From positions 1 to 64,000 of the forward strand of contig JAFTLT010000051.1 of assembly GCA_017452785.1 (NCBI GenBank): DNA of 64,000 nt, in the 5' to 3' direction. Source of the DNA: Clostridia bacterium. Lineage in GTDB: Bacteria > Bacillota > Clostridia > Oscillospirales > Acutalibacteraceae. Numbering within the stretch: position 1 is the stretch's first letter; each line of letters begins with the position of its first letter. Of this stretch, positions 49,301 to 55,475 are shown piece after piece. Both the position numbers and the translations under genes were made by a program. The notes under the pieces are model-generated. The model saw only the letters and a program-made list of their open reading frames with translations, did not search any database and was not told the DNA's origin.

Positions 49301-51794
49301 AGACGGCCATAACTTCGGTGAATGGTCAGTTGTAACAAATGCAACTCAGGATGATGACGGTCTTAAGAGAAGAGAATGTACTGTCTGCGGTGAAATCGAA
49401 GAAGAAAAGATTCCTGCAACAAAGCATGAAATGCAGGTTAAGTCAACAACCGCTGCAACATGTACTGCAGAAGGCGAAATCGTTTATGAGTGCGTTTCAA
49501 CTCACGACGGCATCGATTGCAACTACACACTGACAGTTGTAACCTCAAAGATTGCTCATACACTTAAAACTGTTGTTACAGATGCAAAGTGCGAAACTGC
49601 AGGCTCAGTAGCAACGAGCTGTGAAAAGTGCGATACAGTTGACGAAACAACTGTGCTTCCTGCAATCGGTCATAAGTATGTGGGCACAGTTACAAAGGAT
49701 GCTACATGCGAAGAAGACGGTATAAAGACCTATACTTGTCAGAACGATGCAGCACACGCATACACAGAAATTATTCCTGCAACAGGTCATAGCTATACTC
49801 CCGTGCTTACTGCTCCCACTTGCGAAGCAGAAGGCTACACAACATACACTTGTGACTGCGGTGACAGCTATGTTACTGATAAGGTAACTGCACTCGGCCA
49901 CAACTTCGGAAGCTGGACAGACACAGGCAGTGACGATGTTCATACACGCTACTGCTCAAGATGCTCTGAAACCGAAACAGAAGCACACAGATGGGATGAC
50001 GGTAAGGTAACAGTAGAGCCTTCATATGATAATCCCGGTCAGACCCTTTACACTTGCGGCATCTGCGGTGCAACCAAGACAGAAGGCATTGATGCAGATG
50101 TTGACGAGAATGCACCCACAGGCGAAATCAAGTGGAATGCAACTCTCTGGAATGATTTCCTCAGCGTTATCACATTCGGCACATATGTAAATTATGATGT
50201 CACACTTGAAATTACTGCCCAGGATAATGAAACAGGTGTAAACAGCATTGAATATTATGTTGCTGACAAGGCACTCACTCTTGATGAGGTTAAGGCACTT
50301 GCAAGCTGGATAGCATATGACAGTGCAAATAAGCTCACAGTTCCGGTGGTTGATGCTTCCAAGTTTGTAGTTTATGCTAAGATTACAGATAACTCAGGCA
50401 ATGAGACATATCTCAGCACAGAGGGTATCGTATTTGATACAACTGCACCTGTACTCAGCATTCAGGCTGATAAGGGCAATGCTATGACAAACATTTACTG
50501 CTCACCTGTAACAGTTATAATTGACGATGCTAATATCAGCCACGCAATTTATGACGGCAAGACAGTTGCTCTTACAACCGATAAGTTCTATTGCAATGAA
50601 ATCGGTGCTCACACCCTTGAAGTCTTTGATAAGGCAGGCAACAGCGCTGAAATAAGCTTCACTGTTAACGACGGTCACACTTGGGCTGAAGCTCCTCTCA
50701 GTGACAATTCTAACCTTAAGAGCGCAGCAACCTGCGAAAATATGGCAGTTTACTATGTAGCTTGTCCCGTCTGCGGTGAAATTGGCGATGATACTTTCGA
50801 ATACGGCAGTGTACTAGGTCATAATTATAAGGGTACTGTTACAGTTCCTGCTTCTTGCGAAGAGAGCGGTGTTATGACATACATCTGTCAGAACGATAAC
50901 AGCCACACCTACACAGAGGCTATTCCTGCAACAGGTCACACAGCACTTCCTGCAGTTATGGAAAACCTTAAGGAAGCAACCTGCGAAGCAAGCGGCTCAT
51001 ATGATATGGTTGTTTACTGTGATGCTTGCAATAAGGTGCTTGAGAAGACAAGTCACGTAATTAAAGCAACAGGTCACAACTATGTTGGTGTTGTTACAGT
51101 TGCTCCCACCTGCACTCAGGAAGGTGTAATGACCTATACCTGCGCAAATGACTGGAAGCATGCTTACTCAGAAGAAATTCCTGCTCTTGGTCATACAGAT
51201 GAAAACAATGACTGTACTTGTGAAGTCTGCGGCGAAAAGTGCTGCCTTGAGTCAAATCTCTATGTAAGAGTAATTGAGCCCAGCTGCACAAAGAAGGGCT
51301 ACTCGGTTCTTACCTGTAAAAACTGTAAGAGCGAAACTAAGACAGAAATTCCTGCTCTCGGACATAAGGAAGTTGTAACTTATGTTGAGGCAACCTGCAG
51401 CAAGTACGCTCATAAGATTATCACCTGTTCAGCTTGTGATGAGTTTTATGAGGAGATTTACACAGACAATGCTTATGCAGCTCACTCAGTTGTTGTTATT
51501 CCCGGAAAGGATGCTACATGCGTATCCGACGGCTACACAGCATATGAGAGATGTGTAAACTGCGGCATGGTAACTGAGGCTCAGACCCTTTATAAAGAGG
51601 ATGTTCCTCATGTTGATGCAGACGGCAACGGCAAGTGTGATGTTTGCGACGGTAAGTTCTTCACTGACACAAAGACATGTAATTGTCTGTGCCACGGAAC
51701 AGGCATAAAGGGCTTCCTTTACAGAATTGCTCTGTTCTTCTGGAAGATCTTTAAGTCAAACAAGTCCTGCGCTTGCGGTAACGTGCACTATTAA
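40302..51794 (+). CDS. 3830-aa secreted Cys/His repeat protein
   Basis: A giant exported protein. Residues 1-34 are a signal peptide (MKKTYFKKALSLIMAVMM, cut after AEA). Two beta-rich N-terminal domains follow (about 36-180 and 184-277), then an InlB/Flg_new-type beta-grasp repeat (about 278-346), a FIVAR helical domain (about 347-421) and a second Flg_new-type repeat (422-490). From about 490 to 3260 come about 65-70 units of roughly 40 aa with the pattern ATCT-x-G, C-x2-C, then IPALGH. Residues 3264-3455 hold Ig-like domains with DTTAPVLSI, and more units follow to 3790. The last 38 residues form a Cys-rich tail with an amphipathic helix. There is no LPXTG motif or S-layer homology domain. 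The modules suggest a cell-surface adhesin or stalk; metal binding by the C/C/C/H units is inferred. Confidence 0.85.
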   Translation: MKKTYFKKALSLIMAVMMIMSCWVWVAPQKAEAATAGNYYCKLDINTTDTCKGWDVCKIVIYYKSENGTGTETPYTISDDARAYFNGDSSGTIAAGELGGFPTKITFEYSFGGGATWRGLTTNFKLYVGSSSSSLTEVMSYDFTASSSAFSAAKGTETMSVSNDKYPYAYTITWSDTPEAMTCPKTGTATQSVSVSAKDQYGVQMFDPTWNVKGSVCETTGISVTSTTAKSESTTITLTNAANNTTTTDTQTGTVYATWDGGGTDVTDEETFTITDSYYTATFNYKSAVGADTSATRNGYHGDTITAPTAPEWDLDDYHYTFSAWSPAFASTITKDVTYNATYTSAFVEADYTGVNDAIADADAIKAQYSTEYELKYTLASRVALDNAIDAVVTGLGRTQQDVVDGYAKAINDAIAALEPNKFNVIFLDENDSILLFETDVEYKASVTPPADEDGYYDSTNHYTFAGWSTDEYQSVVSDLFVYPVYTAQAHTFETSTVTSNCVTKGATKHTCTVCGYSYVDGETDYGDHVWASDYTIDLYPTCTVAGSKSIHCTLCDAQTSITAIDPLGHQWGAQNIAVEATCGKIGIMTRVCDDCLVCEHTIIDALEHYYAVTTVAPTCTAKGYDEYVCQRDGCGHSYRDNYTNVKAHAFGAWETVYAAVCEVAGLEKRVCADCGFMELQTTAALSHITPDNWTVITNATCEGKGYQVKYCTQPGCGKLMESEVIAALGHNYVTVTTAATCTWSGSTVKTCETCGDVDTTVIEALGHNYGEAVVSDADCTHGGFKVYTCQVTTCGHQKYELIDEALADGHDFTGGEEEVVIAATCENPGEKTIKCNNCDYKITEVISKLGHDMKAGTAVDATCTTSGYIPYTCGNDGCTYTYNVYDENAEALGHDYKSEVTASATCTADGEMTYTCSRCQDSYKEVIPATGHNYVKGTVSDATCTTPATEVYTCENCSDTYTKYVAASNGHSWGNWTKVQDATEDKYGIEKRVCSVCQAEELRMTQPIGNHSFTETVTVEPDCTTEGEKTYTCSVHTDCSANYTETIPALGHTEKLVYVAATCTSEGSAVIVCETCDDELSDKHTIPMLAHSYGTGTETTKPTCTQDGVMTFTCTECNDAQRTEVIAKTGHTLSSVYNPASCEGTGSVVTSCSKCDYVLTQEIPAVGHKLEVTVNDATCTAEGTVTEKCTVCGDTKTTTLAVKNHKFGGTAISETAATCTTDGERTFKCESCDEVVTVAIPKLGHSYPDEWTTESEADCTTDGKKTKTCATCSDVITEVLPKTGHNWGAWVKVDATNDTDGSWTRTCQSCSETETVVIPKGGHAFENAPEITKKATCTETGTAVYKCSAHTDCGVTVEVTLAVTQHTIITQKQDATCEEKGYVKTVCSVCDKIFTNEDREIVPHTYDEEEFVEPTCTTSGHTIVKCTACNDEIKIYDEDKPATGHSLVEGASTATCTGEGLMTLTCENCTYSTEVEVASLGHNYVEDTAAATEATCAAAATKTYKCSRCSDSYTVSVGEKTEAHTWDDAKWQVIESATESSIGYRTNACTVCGQLKVEKIEATGEHSFIGGEVIDSEAATCTENGYETVKCTTHTDCGMTTTITLYATGHTEILEYTAATCDAAGSTKIICETCKEVLEEKEIPALDHLYGEGIVTPATCKDTGSIVYECARDNCNNQKTTVIETNANAHQYATTVIAPTCTATGSVITKCTLCDNETTNKTLEKIEHSWGTPEVTDATCEKDGAKVYTCTAANCGATKTEIIAKTGHSWGGWEVTTESTNTTEGVLTRECAKGCTEEVTIPAGGHNLVESSREAATCTKEGKVIYDCDVHTDDKDCGISVEVTLDKIQHTFTTTKADATCEGKGEVVTKCDNCDTATIKTEIPATGHTYDDGVVTDATCTAEGKIVYTCTADKCGKTKEVTLTKLQHNYVAGTPVAATCTASGYTPYKCATCDSNYVIVTSSANGHNYDTFVSSTATCLTAGAMTLKCACGAQMVTDVPALGHDYELTATTAATCADEATETYKCSRCDDSYTVSVGSKSATHSYPDTWTVEKAATDSSIGYETRECTVCGQLEVRAIDATGEHSFTNGAVVDSKAATCTEDGYEVRECTTHTDCGKTATITLTKLGHTEELKYIAATCTTAGSAKMTCKTCLEVLSEEAIPALEHAWGNAETTLSDCKTNGKVEFTCTRSGCTETHTVTLPLNADAHTTKTTVTAATCTQAGSAVTVCTKCNKELVNTELPIIPHSWANWVVTKASTNTATGLMTRTCAKGCTEEVIIPAGGHNLVESSRVDATCTKEGKVIYDCSVHTGENDCGISVEVTLDEIQHTFTTEKEDATCTKEGFVKTYCTADGCDETLVDITTGMLAHIFEVTQTVAPDCDTSGYKVYKCKNCDESYKQIDADALAHDYKEVEGSSTADCVNGGTKTLKCDKCGKEITVTVPALGHDWEEGTVTKAPTCKDEGVISFECSRCDETRTEALPTISHELTTVTTDATCTADGSVVTTCKYCDYKEEKTIAKKGHTWADTATSTVPAKCEEAGSATYNCLNCSETKTETIPALGHVYQAGDKVASTCTTSGYTVYVCKNDSTHTYKVYSADDAADGHKFGEWSVVTNATQDTDGLKRRECTVCGETEDEKIPATKHEMQVKSTTDATCTEEGEIVYECVSSHNGIDCDYTLTVVTSKIAHTLKTVVTNATCEEAGKVVTTCTNCDTVNIETPIPAMGHAWNEGEITKAATCTAEGEMTFTCKHDASHTYKKPIEMKQHNFVAGTKVDATCTESAYTPYKCSDCDESYEIIEGDALGHDYIIGESTATCEVAGTITITCSRCTEVITVDVAALGHAWGTGKVTKQPTCSAEGEIEYTCTRDNCGATKTDKLPTVDHDLVTVTTDATCTADGSVVTTCNNCDYKKTEVVKAKGHTWADTATSVVPAKCEAEGSAVYDCVNCDETKTVVIPALGHVYEAKETVASTCLTSGYTVYVCQNDNTHTYKVYSTDDTADGHNFGEWSVVTNATQDDDGLKRRECTVCGEIEEEKIPATKHEMQVKSTTAATCTAEGEIVYECVSTHDGIDCNYTLTVVTSKIAHTLKTVVTDAKCETAGSVATSCEKCDTVDETTVLPAIGHKYVGTVTKDATCEEDGIKTYTCQNDAAHAYTEIIPATGHSYTPVLTAPTCEAEGYTTYTCDCGDSYVTDKVTALGHNFGSWTDTGSDDVHTRYCSRCSETETEAHRWDDGKVTVEPSYDNPGQTLYTCGICGATKTEGIDADVDENAPTGEIKWNATLWNDFLSVITFGTYVNYDVTLEITAQDNETGVNSIEYYVADKALTLDEVKALASWIAYDSANKLTVPVVDASKFVVYAKITDNSGNETYLSTEGIVFDTTAPVLSIQADKGNAMTNIYCSPVTVIIDDANISHAIYDGKTVALTTDKFYCNEIGAHTLEVFDKAGNSAEISFTVNDGHTWAEAPLSDNSNLKSAATCENMAVYYVACPVCGEIGDDTFEYGSVLGHNYKGTVTVPASCEESGVMTYICQNDNSHTYTEAIPATGHTALPAVMENLKEATCEASGSYDMVVYCDACNKVLEKTSHVIKATGHNYVGVVTVAPTCTQEGVMTYTCANDWKHAYSEEIPALGHTDENNDCTCEVCGEKCCLESNLYVRVIEPSCTKKGYSVLTCKNCKSETKTEIPALGHKEVVTYVEATCSKYAHKIITCSACDEFYEEIYTDNAYAAHSVVVIPGKDATCVSDGYTAYERCVNCGMVTEAQTLYKEDVPHVDADGNGKCDVCDGKFFTDTKTCNCLCHGTGIKGFLYRIALFFWKIFKSNKSCACGNVHY
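47784..49590 (+). repeat. Higher-order duplication inside the giant gene
   Basis: The stretch beginning GATGCAACCTGCACAGCAGA at 47784 is repeated at 48975, an exact 1191-bp (397-codon) offset, and about 600 bp after each stays highly similar. Less similar long-range pairs occur at 44996/46551 and 45625/47062. Blocks of about ten 40-aa units have therefore been duplicated together. Confidence 0.8.
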
Positions 51795-51802
51795 TAAAAG
51801 TC

Positions 51803-51829
51803 AAGAACCTCCCGTTTTGGGAGGTTCTT
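51803..51829 (+). terminator. Hairpin after the giant gene
   Basis: AAGAACCTCCC (51803-51813) pairs perfectly with GGGAGGTTCTT (51819-51829). The T-rich tail is weak. Confidence 0.75.
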
Positions 51830-51939
51830 ATGATTATTAAGACAAAACACAGATTTTTGTGTGCCACTGAACATAAAATTAACAACTGATTACATTAACA
51901 ACACGAAGTTATTATGATGTATCATTTGTCTGAAACCTA

Positions 51940-51977
51940 TTGACAACGCCGCTATTCCGTGTTAACATTGTGTTAAC
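51940..51977 (+). promoter_or_regulatory. Promoter and GTTAAC dyad of the small-peptide gene
   Basis: TTGACA (51940-51945), a 17-bp spacer and TAACAT (51963-51968). GTTAAC occurs at 51961-51966 and 51972-51977, forming a symmetric site over the -10 and start region that could bind a repressor. Confidence 0.65.
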
Positions 51978-52001
51978 AAATAAAGAAAGGAGAAAAAGTT
52001 T

Positions 52002-52097
52002 ATGATGGTAATTATTGCAGCTCTTTCCGATGTAGTTTATTTCGTTAAGAAGTTTTTTGAAGATATAATCGCTAAACTTACAGGCGGTGAAGAATAA
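52002..52097 (+). CDS. 31-aa amphipathic peptide
   Basis: A very small gene with every expected signal: promoter, GAAAGGAG ribosome site 9 nt upstream, stop and terminator. The product begins MMVIIAALSDVVYFVKK, continues with FFEDIIAKL and ends TGGEE. Pairs of hydrophobic residues alternate with charged pairs (KK, ED), which makes an amphipathic helix of about 24 residues and an acidic end. It could be a membrane-surface-binding, signalling or toxin-like peptide (compare SpoVM or phenol-soluble modulins in form only). The helix resembles the amphipathic tail of the preceding giant protein in type. No function can be assigned. Confidence 0.7.
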   Translation: MMVIIAALSDVVYFVKKFFEDIIAKLTGGEE

Positions 52098-52104
52098 AAC
52101 ATAA

Positions 52105-52130
52105 AAAGGACCGGTGAAAATCGGTCCTTT
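52105..52130. terminator. Terminator after the small-peptide gene
   Basis: AAAGGACCG (52105-52113) pairs perfectly with CGGTCCTTT (52122-52130). It also lies at the end of the convergent phosphatase gene. Confidence 0.8.
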
Positions 52131-52135
52131 AATAT

Positions 52136-52855
52136 TTAATGTCTCGTATCATCAGAATATTTTTCACAGTACCTTGCCATAAAAGAGGGCTCTTCATTTC
52201 CTGCATAAAGGTGGCTTAAGTCGCCGTATTGGAGGCAGGTGAATATTGCTTTACCTTTTTCTCTTTCTTGGGTTACAAGGCGGGTAACAGAGGTTGGCAG
52301 AGCAACAAAGTTATGCCACATTATCATTGGCGAAACGCTGAAAATATGCGAGAGTATAACAGATTCAACACCGAAGTGACAAAACAGCACAATAACATCG
52401 GAATTTTCTTCTTTTACCTCAAACATTCTGCCTTTATGCACATATCCGTGTTTTTCTAACAGCTTGTCAACACCGTCACACACCTGCTTATAGTGGTGCA
52501 TAACATCGCCCTTTTTCATCAGCTTGACTTTGTGCCAGTCTTCATAGGAGTAGTATTCTTTATATGCAGTCCAATAAGAGGGGAGTCTATCCCAACAGGC
52601 AGTTTTGCCGAAAAGCCCTTTTTTGACAGTGCCTCTAAATTCGTGAAGCCAGTCGAGGGTTTCAGCATCTCTGCCGAGCCTTGTCAGTGTGTATGAGGCA
52701 GTTTTTTGTGCTCTGCCCATAGGCGAACAGTAAAAGGCTTTTATATTGAGCTTACACAGCCTGTCTGCTAACAGACGGGCTTCTCTTATGCCCTTGTCGG
52801 TTATGCTGTCGTGTGCATAGTCAGGGTCAGCGTGGCGAACAATTAAAATTTCCAT
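52136..52855 (-). CDS. Histidine phosphatase-superfamily protein
   Basis: A 239-aa phosphoglycerate-mutase-like phosphatase. The N-terminal catalytic motif is IVRHADPD (RH with phospho-accepting His7). The second-half catalytic His is in VLFCHFGVES, and YCSPMGRAQKTA carries a phosphate-binding arginine. The large insert between about residues 75 and 130 is not typical of cobalamin phosphatase CobC or GpmB. Substrates in this family range from sugar phosphates to small phosphomolecules. It could in principle act on histidinol phosphate for the nearby his operon, but nothing in the sequence supports that. Confidence 0.85.
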   Translation of the reverse strand: MEILIVRHADPDYAHDSITDKGIREARLLADRLCKLNIKAFYCSPMGRAQKTASYTLTRLGRDAETLDWLHEFRGTVKKGLFGKTACWDRLPSYWTAYKEYYSYEDWHKVKLMKKGDVMHHYKQVCDGVDKLLEKHGYVHKGRMFEVKEENSDVIVLFCHFGVESVILSHIFSVSPMIMWHNFVALPTSVTRLVTQEREKGKAIFTCLQYGDLSHLYAGNEEPSFMARYCEKYSDDTRH

Positions 52856-52896
52856 AAATCTGCCTCCTTTAAGAGAATTATATCACTGCATAAAAA

Positions 52897-52931
52897 GAAA
52901 ATCAACCTTGACAAATATTATCAAGGTTGAT
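52897..52931 (-). terminator. Terminator of the DUF3048 gene
   Basis: ATCAACCTTGA (52901-52911) pairs perfectly with TCAAGGTTGAT (52921-52931), followed on the minus strand by TTTTCTTTTT. Confidence 0.85.
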
Positions 52932-52948
52932 TTGGAATATCAATGATT

Positions 52949-54025
52949 TTATGATGCACTCTTTTGTGAAATGGAGGTTGAGCCGGGAGCGATAACGCCT
53001 ATGTAGCTGTTACCTGCATTGACCTGAAGCTCGTTTCCTGCCTCATCAAAGACCACGATGCTTGCATCCTCGGTGGATTTCATCCATGTGATTTTCTGAG
53101 CTTTACCTCTTGAAATATAGAAGCCGGTGCCGCCTTTCCAATCGAGCTCAATAAGCTGACCGCCCTTGTAATTATGAACATCCGTTTCAAGCACAAACAC
53201 ATTAGTGAAGTTAAGCTGCTTATCCTTTTGGCTGTCCATATGAGCTTTGCCGCAATGGTCTTTATAATAGGTTTTGGTTTTGCTGTTATAGGTGAATGTG
53301 CTGTCATAATAAATTGAGTAGTCCAGCTGCACGGTGTCTGCACCGATTGTGCCTGCTGCTGCCGGTGCATCCTCACTTCTGAAGTTAAATGCATTTACAT
53401 CCTTGCTGTCAAGATAGTCGGTGCGTACCTCATATTTTTTCAGCAGCTCAGGAATGTTTTTGCCGTTTACATAGGCGGTGTGTTCGCTGCTGTATTTCTT
53501 GAGTCTGTCCGCGTCCCTGCCAAAAACAAGTGAATCAGGGTTCTGGTTGCCGTCGAAGTAGTCAATGCCTATTCTCTTGAGAGTGGGTGTTGCAAGGCTT
53601 TCGTTGCTGCCGAAGCAGAAATAAACTGCATCAAAGCTGTGAGCAAAAATAGGGTAGTAATAGCGGCAACTGCGCACAGAGCAAACCTTGGGTACCTTGG
53701 TCTGGTCGCCATAAAGAGCCATCAGTCTTGTGATGCCGCCTTCGACGAGAATTTCAAAAATAATGTCAGCGTCATATATGCCGTACTGGGGCAGTGAAGC
53801 CTTGATGTTGTTGACCATAACGGCAACGGGTCTTTTGCCCACAGCAGCTTCACTCAGACCGCTTTCGCCGGTGAGACGGTTATAATAAACAGGCTTGACC
53901 TTTTCAGTGGTGGTCACTTCGGTTGTACTAGTGGTAGTTTCCTCTTCGACTTTACCGCCGCAGCCGCCAAAGGTCATTGCAATAATAAGTATAAGGCTGA
54001 TGATTGAAAATAAACGCTTCTTCAT
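52949..54025 (-). CDS. DUF3048-domain lipoprotein (YerB-like)
   Basis: A 358-aa exported lipoprotein. The signal peptide ends in FGGC (lipobox Cys near residue 22), followed by a Thr/Glu-rich linker (TTTSTTEVTTTEKV) and the DUF3048 domain. The family pattern is clear: KRPVAVMVNNIKASLPQYGI, then DIIFEILVEGGITRLMALY, PKVCSVRSCRYYYP and, in the C-terminal part, NFRSEDAP and the late DWKGGTGFYISRGKAQKITW. B. subtilis YerB is the model member, with no established function beyond the envelope. It is a single-gene unit. Confidence 0.92.
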   Translation of the reverse strand: MKKRLFSIISLILIIAMTFGGCGGKVEEETTTSTTEVTTTEKVKPVYYNRLTGESGLSEAAVGKRPVAVMVNNIKASLPQYGIYDADIIFEILVEGGITRLMALYGDQTKVPKVCSVRSCRYYYPIFAHSFDAVYFCFGSNESLATPTLKRIGIDYFDGNQNPDSLVFGRDADRLKKYSSEHTAYVNGKNIPELLKKYEVRTDYLDSKDVNAFNFRSEDAPAAAGTIGADTVQLDYSIYYDSTFTYNSKTKTYYKDHCGKAHMDSQKDKQLNFTNVFVLETDVHNYKGGQLIELDWKGGTGFYISRGKAQKITWMKSTEDASIVVFDEAGNELQVNAGNSYIGVIAPGSTSISQKSAS

Positions 54026-54148
54026 GTCTTTTTTCCTTTCATAGGGGAGAGAGTTTTAACTATCATAAGTATAACACTAAAAAGGCTGTTTTTCAACAAA
54101 ATTTGCATAATTAGGTAAAAAAATAAAAGAACAGAAATTCCTAAAATG

Positions 54149-54388
54149 TTATCTATTCTTTGTCTTTCCGATTTCTCTTTTTTTATCTTTTTTTAGATCT
54201 AACAAAAAATCTGCCGAAACATTATATAATTCGCAAAGGGCACGAAGATGTCTTACAGGCAGTTCGTTTGCTTCTCTTTCATAGCGTGCATACATAGTTT
54301 GTGAGGTGCCGAGATATTTTGCAACATCTTCCTGAGTCAGGTCATTGTCTTCACGAAGGTCACGGAGCTTTTCAATCATGCTTTTCAT
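54149..54388 (-). CDS. XRE-family HTH regulator
   Basis: A 79-aa Cro/C1-type DNA-binding protein (KLRDLREDNDLTQEDVAKYL, then YARYEREANELPVRHLRAL and NVSADFLLDL) with a basic tail. Among three in-frame ATGs, 54388 is chosen for its AAGGGAAA ribosome site 8 nt upstream and because it best fits the family N terminus. It is divergent from the lipoprotein/zinc-ribbon operon, and three matching operators lie between them, so it probably represses that operon and itself. Confidence 0.85.
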   Translation of the reverse strand: MKSMIEKLRDLREDNDLTQEDVAKYLGTSQTMYARYEREANELPVRHLRALCELYNVSADFLLDLKKDKKREIGKTKNR

Positions 54389-54430
54389 AGTTGTTTCCCT
54401 TTTCATATTATTCTGATACTTAGTGTACAC

Positions 54431-54509
54431 AGTAAATATGTTTACTATGAAATGCTAATAAATATTTTTACTAAAAATTATTGACTTTAGTAAATATTTT
54501 TACTATAAT
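54431..54509 (+). promoter_or_regulatory. Promoter with three palindromic operators
   Basis: AGTAAATATGTTTACT (54431-54446, perfect palindrome), AATAAATATTTTTACT (54457-54472) and AGTAAATATTTTTACT (54489-54504) are three copies of one 16-bp site. TTGACT (54481-54486) and TATAAT (54504-54509) are 17 bp apart, and the third operator fills the spacer. Binding by the divergent XRE protein should shut the promoter, with cooperativity across the three sites. Confidence 0.8.
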
Positions 54510-54543
54510 CATAATATCATATTATATTTTGGAGGATGTAAAA

Positions 54544-55026
54544 ATGAAAAAATCTATTATTCTATTGTTGACGGTCATCTTATGTTTAACACTTTGTGCT
54601 TGCGGAACAACACAGAATTTTAGTGTAGCAGATTTAGAAAAAAGTCTTGAGGGTAAAAATGGTGTTTTGAATGTTGAAACTTCTGGTAAAACTATAAAAG
54701 AATTTACCTATGTTGTTGAAGACATTAATGCAGAAAAATTATCCGATAAAAGTTTTTGTGAAAATGCTTTTTATGAAGTTTTAAATGGCAATACAATGAA
54801 TCTTACTTATAACGAACTTAAATCTATGGGTGCTTTTATTCCATTAATGTCCATTGTTAACCTTTTAAAAAATAGCGACGATGCAGAATTTGATTATAGA
54901 CAATACACAGAAGAATTATTAGGCATTGTTTGTGATGGTAATACACAGAAATATAATGAATGGTCTGTTTCGGCAGATATAGATGTGGTTAATGATAGTA
55001 TTACAATATTGGCTACTTACGAATAA
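54544..55026 (+). CDS. Small secreted lipoprotein, unknown function
   Basis: A 160-aa protein with a lipoprotein signal (KKSIILLLTVILCLTLCACG, lipidated Cys near residue 20) and a mature domain of mixed strands and helices that I do not recognise. The ATG at 54544 follows GGAGGATG. It is the first gene of an operon under the triple XRE operator, followed after 15 nt by two zinc-ribbon membrane proteins. Co-expression with them suggests a shared envelope function. Confidence 0.75.
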   Translation: MKKSIILLLTVILCLTLCACGTTQNFSVADLEKSLEGKNGVLNVETSGKTIKEFTYVVEDINAEKLSDKSFCENAFYEVLNGNTMNLTYNELKSMGAFIPLMSIVNLLKNSDDAEFDYRQYTEELLGIVCDGNTQKYNEWSVSADIDVVNDSITILATYE

Positions 55027-55041
55027 ACTAGGAGGGAAAAA

Positions 55042-55473
55042 ATGGAATGTAAATTTTGTTCAGCTCAATTACATGAAGGCTCAAAGTTTTGTGTTAATTG
55101 TGGCAAATCACTTGTAGAAGATGAAAAAATCAAATCTTCAGCAGATGTTCCTATGAATGTTGAACCTACAAAAGAGGAAAAAACTGCAAATGTGCAGCCT
55201 ACGAGCTCATCGAAAAAGAAGAAAATCCGTGTGGCTCATTTTGAAATGCTGGCAGGCATAGTTATTATAATCATTGGTGTATTAAGACTTTTAGATTCAG
55301 GTGTTTCAATAAGCAGCACTTCTTTTGGCGGAGACTTCTATACATATTCATACAGAGGCATTGTCAATTGCGTTAATCTTCTGTCACAGGTAAACGGTAC
55401 GGCATCATGGATTATAATTGCACTTGGAATTATGATTGTTTTTGACGGACTGAAAGGTCTGAGAATAAGATAA
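55042..55473 (+). CDS. Zinc-ribbon membrane protein
   Basis: A 143-aa protein with an N-terminal zinc ribbon (MECKFCSAQLHEGSKFCVNCG, two CxxC pairs), a polar linker and two transmembrane helices (about residues 72-90 and 115-135). The ribbon should be cytoplasmic. Function unknown. The next gene starts 2 nt after its stop with the same type of ribbon, so the two may form a complex. Confidence 0.8.
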   Translation: MECKFCSAQLHEGSKFCVNCGKSLVEDEKIKSSADVPMNVEPTKEEKTANVQPTSSSKKKKIRVAHFEMLAGIVIIIIGVLRLLDSGVSISSTSFGGDFYTYSYRGIVNCVNLLSQVNGTASWIIIALGIMIVFDGLKGLRIR

Positions 55474-55475
55474 AT

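Noticed and set aside
40900-51700. Many 60-110-codon minus- and plus-strand frames inside the giant gene
   Set aside because: They arise from the repeated Cys-rich coding pattern read in other frames, and none has a ribosome site or independent signature.
52136-52855. Histidinol-phosphate phosphatase assignment for the histidine-phosphatase-superfamily gene
   Set aside because: That activity belongs to PHP (HisK), HAD (HisB-N) or inositol-phosphatase-like (HisN) families; closeness to the his operon alone is not evidence.
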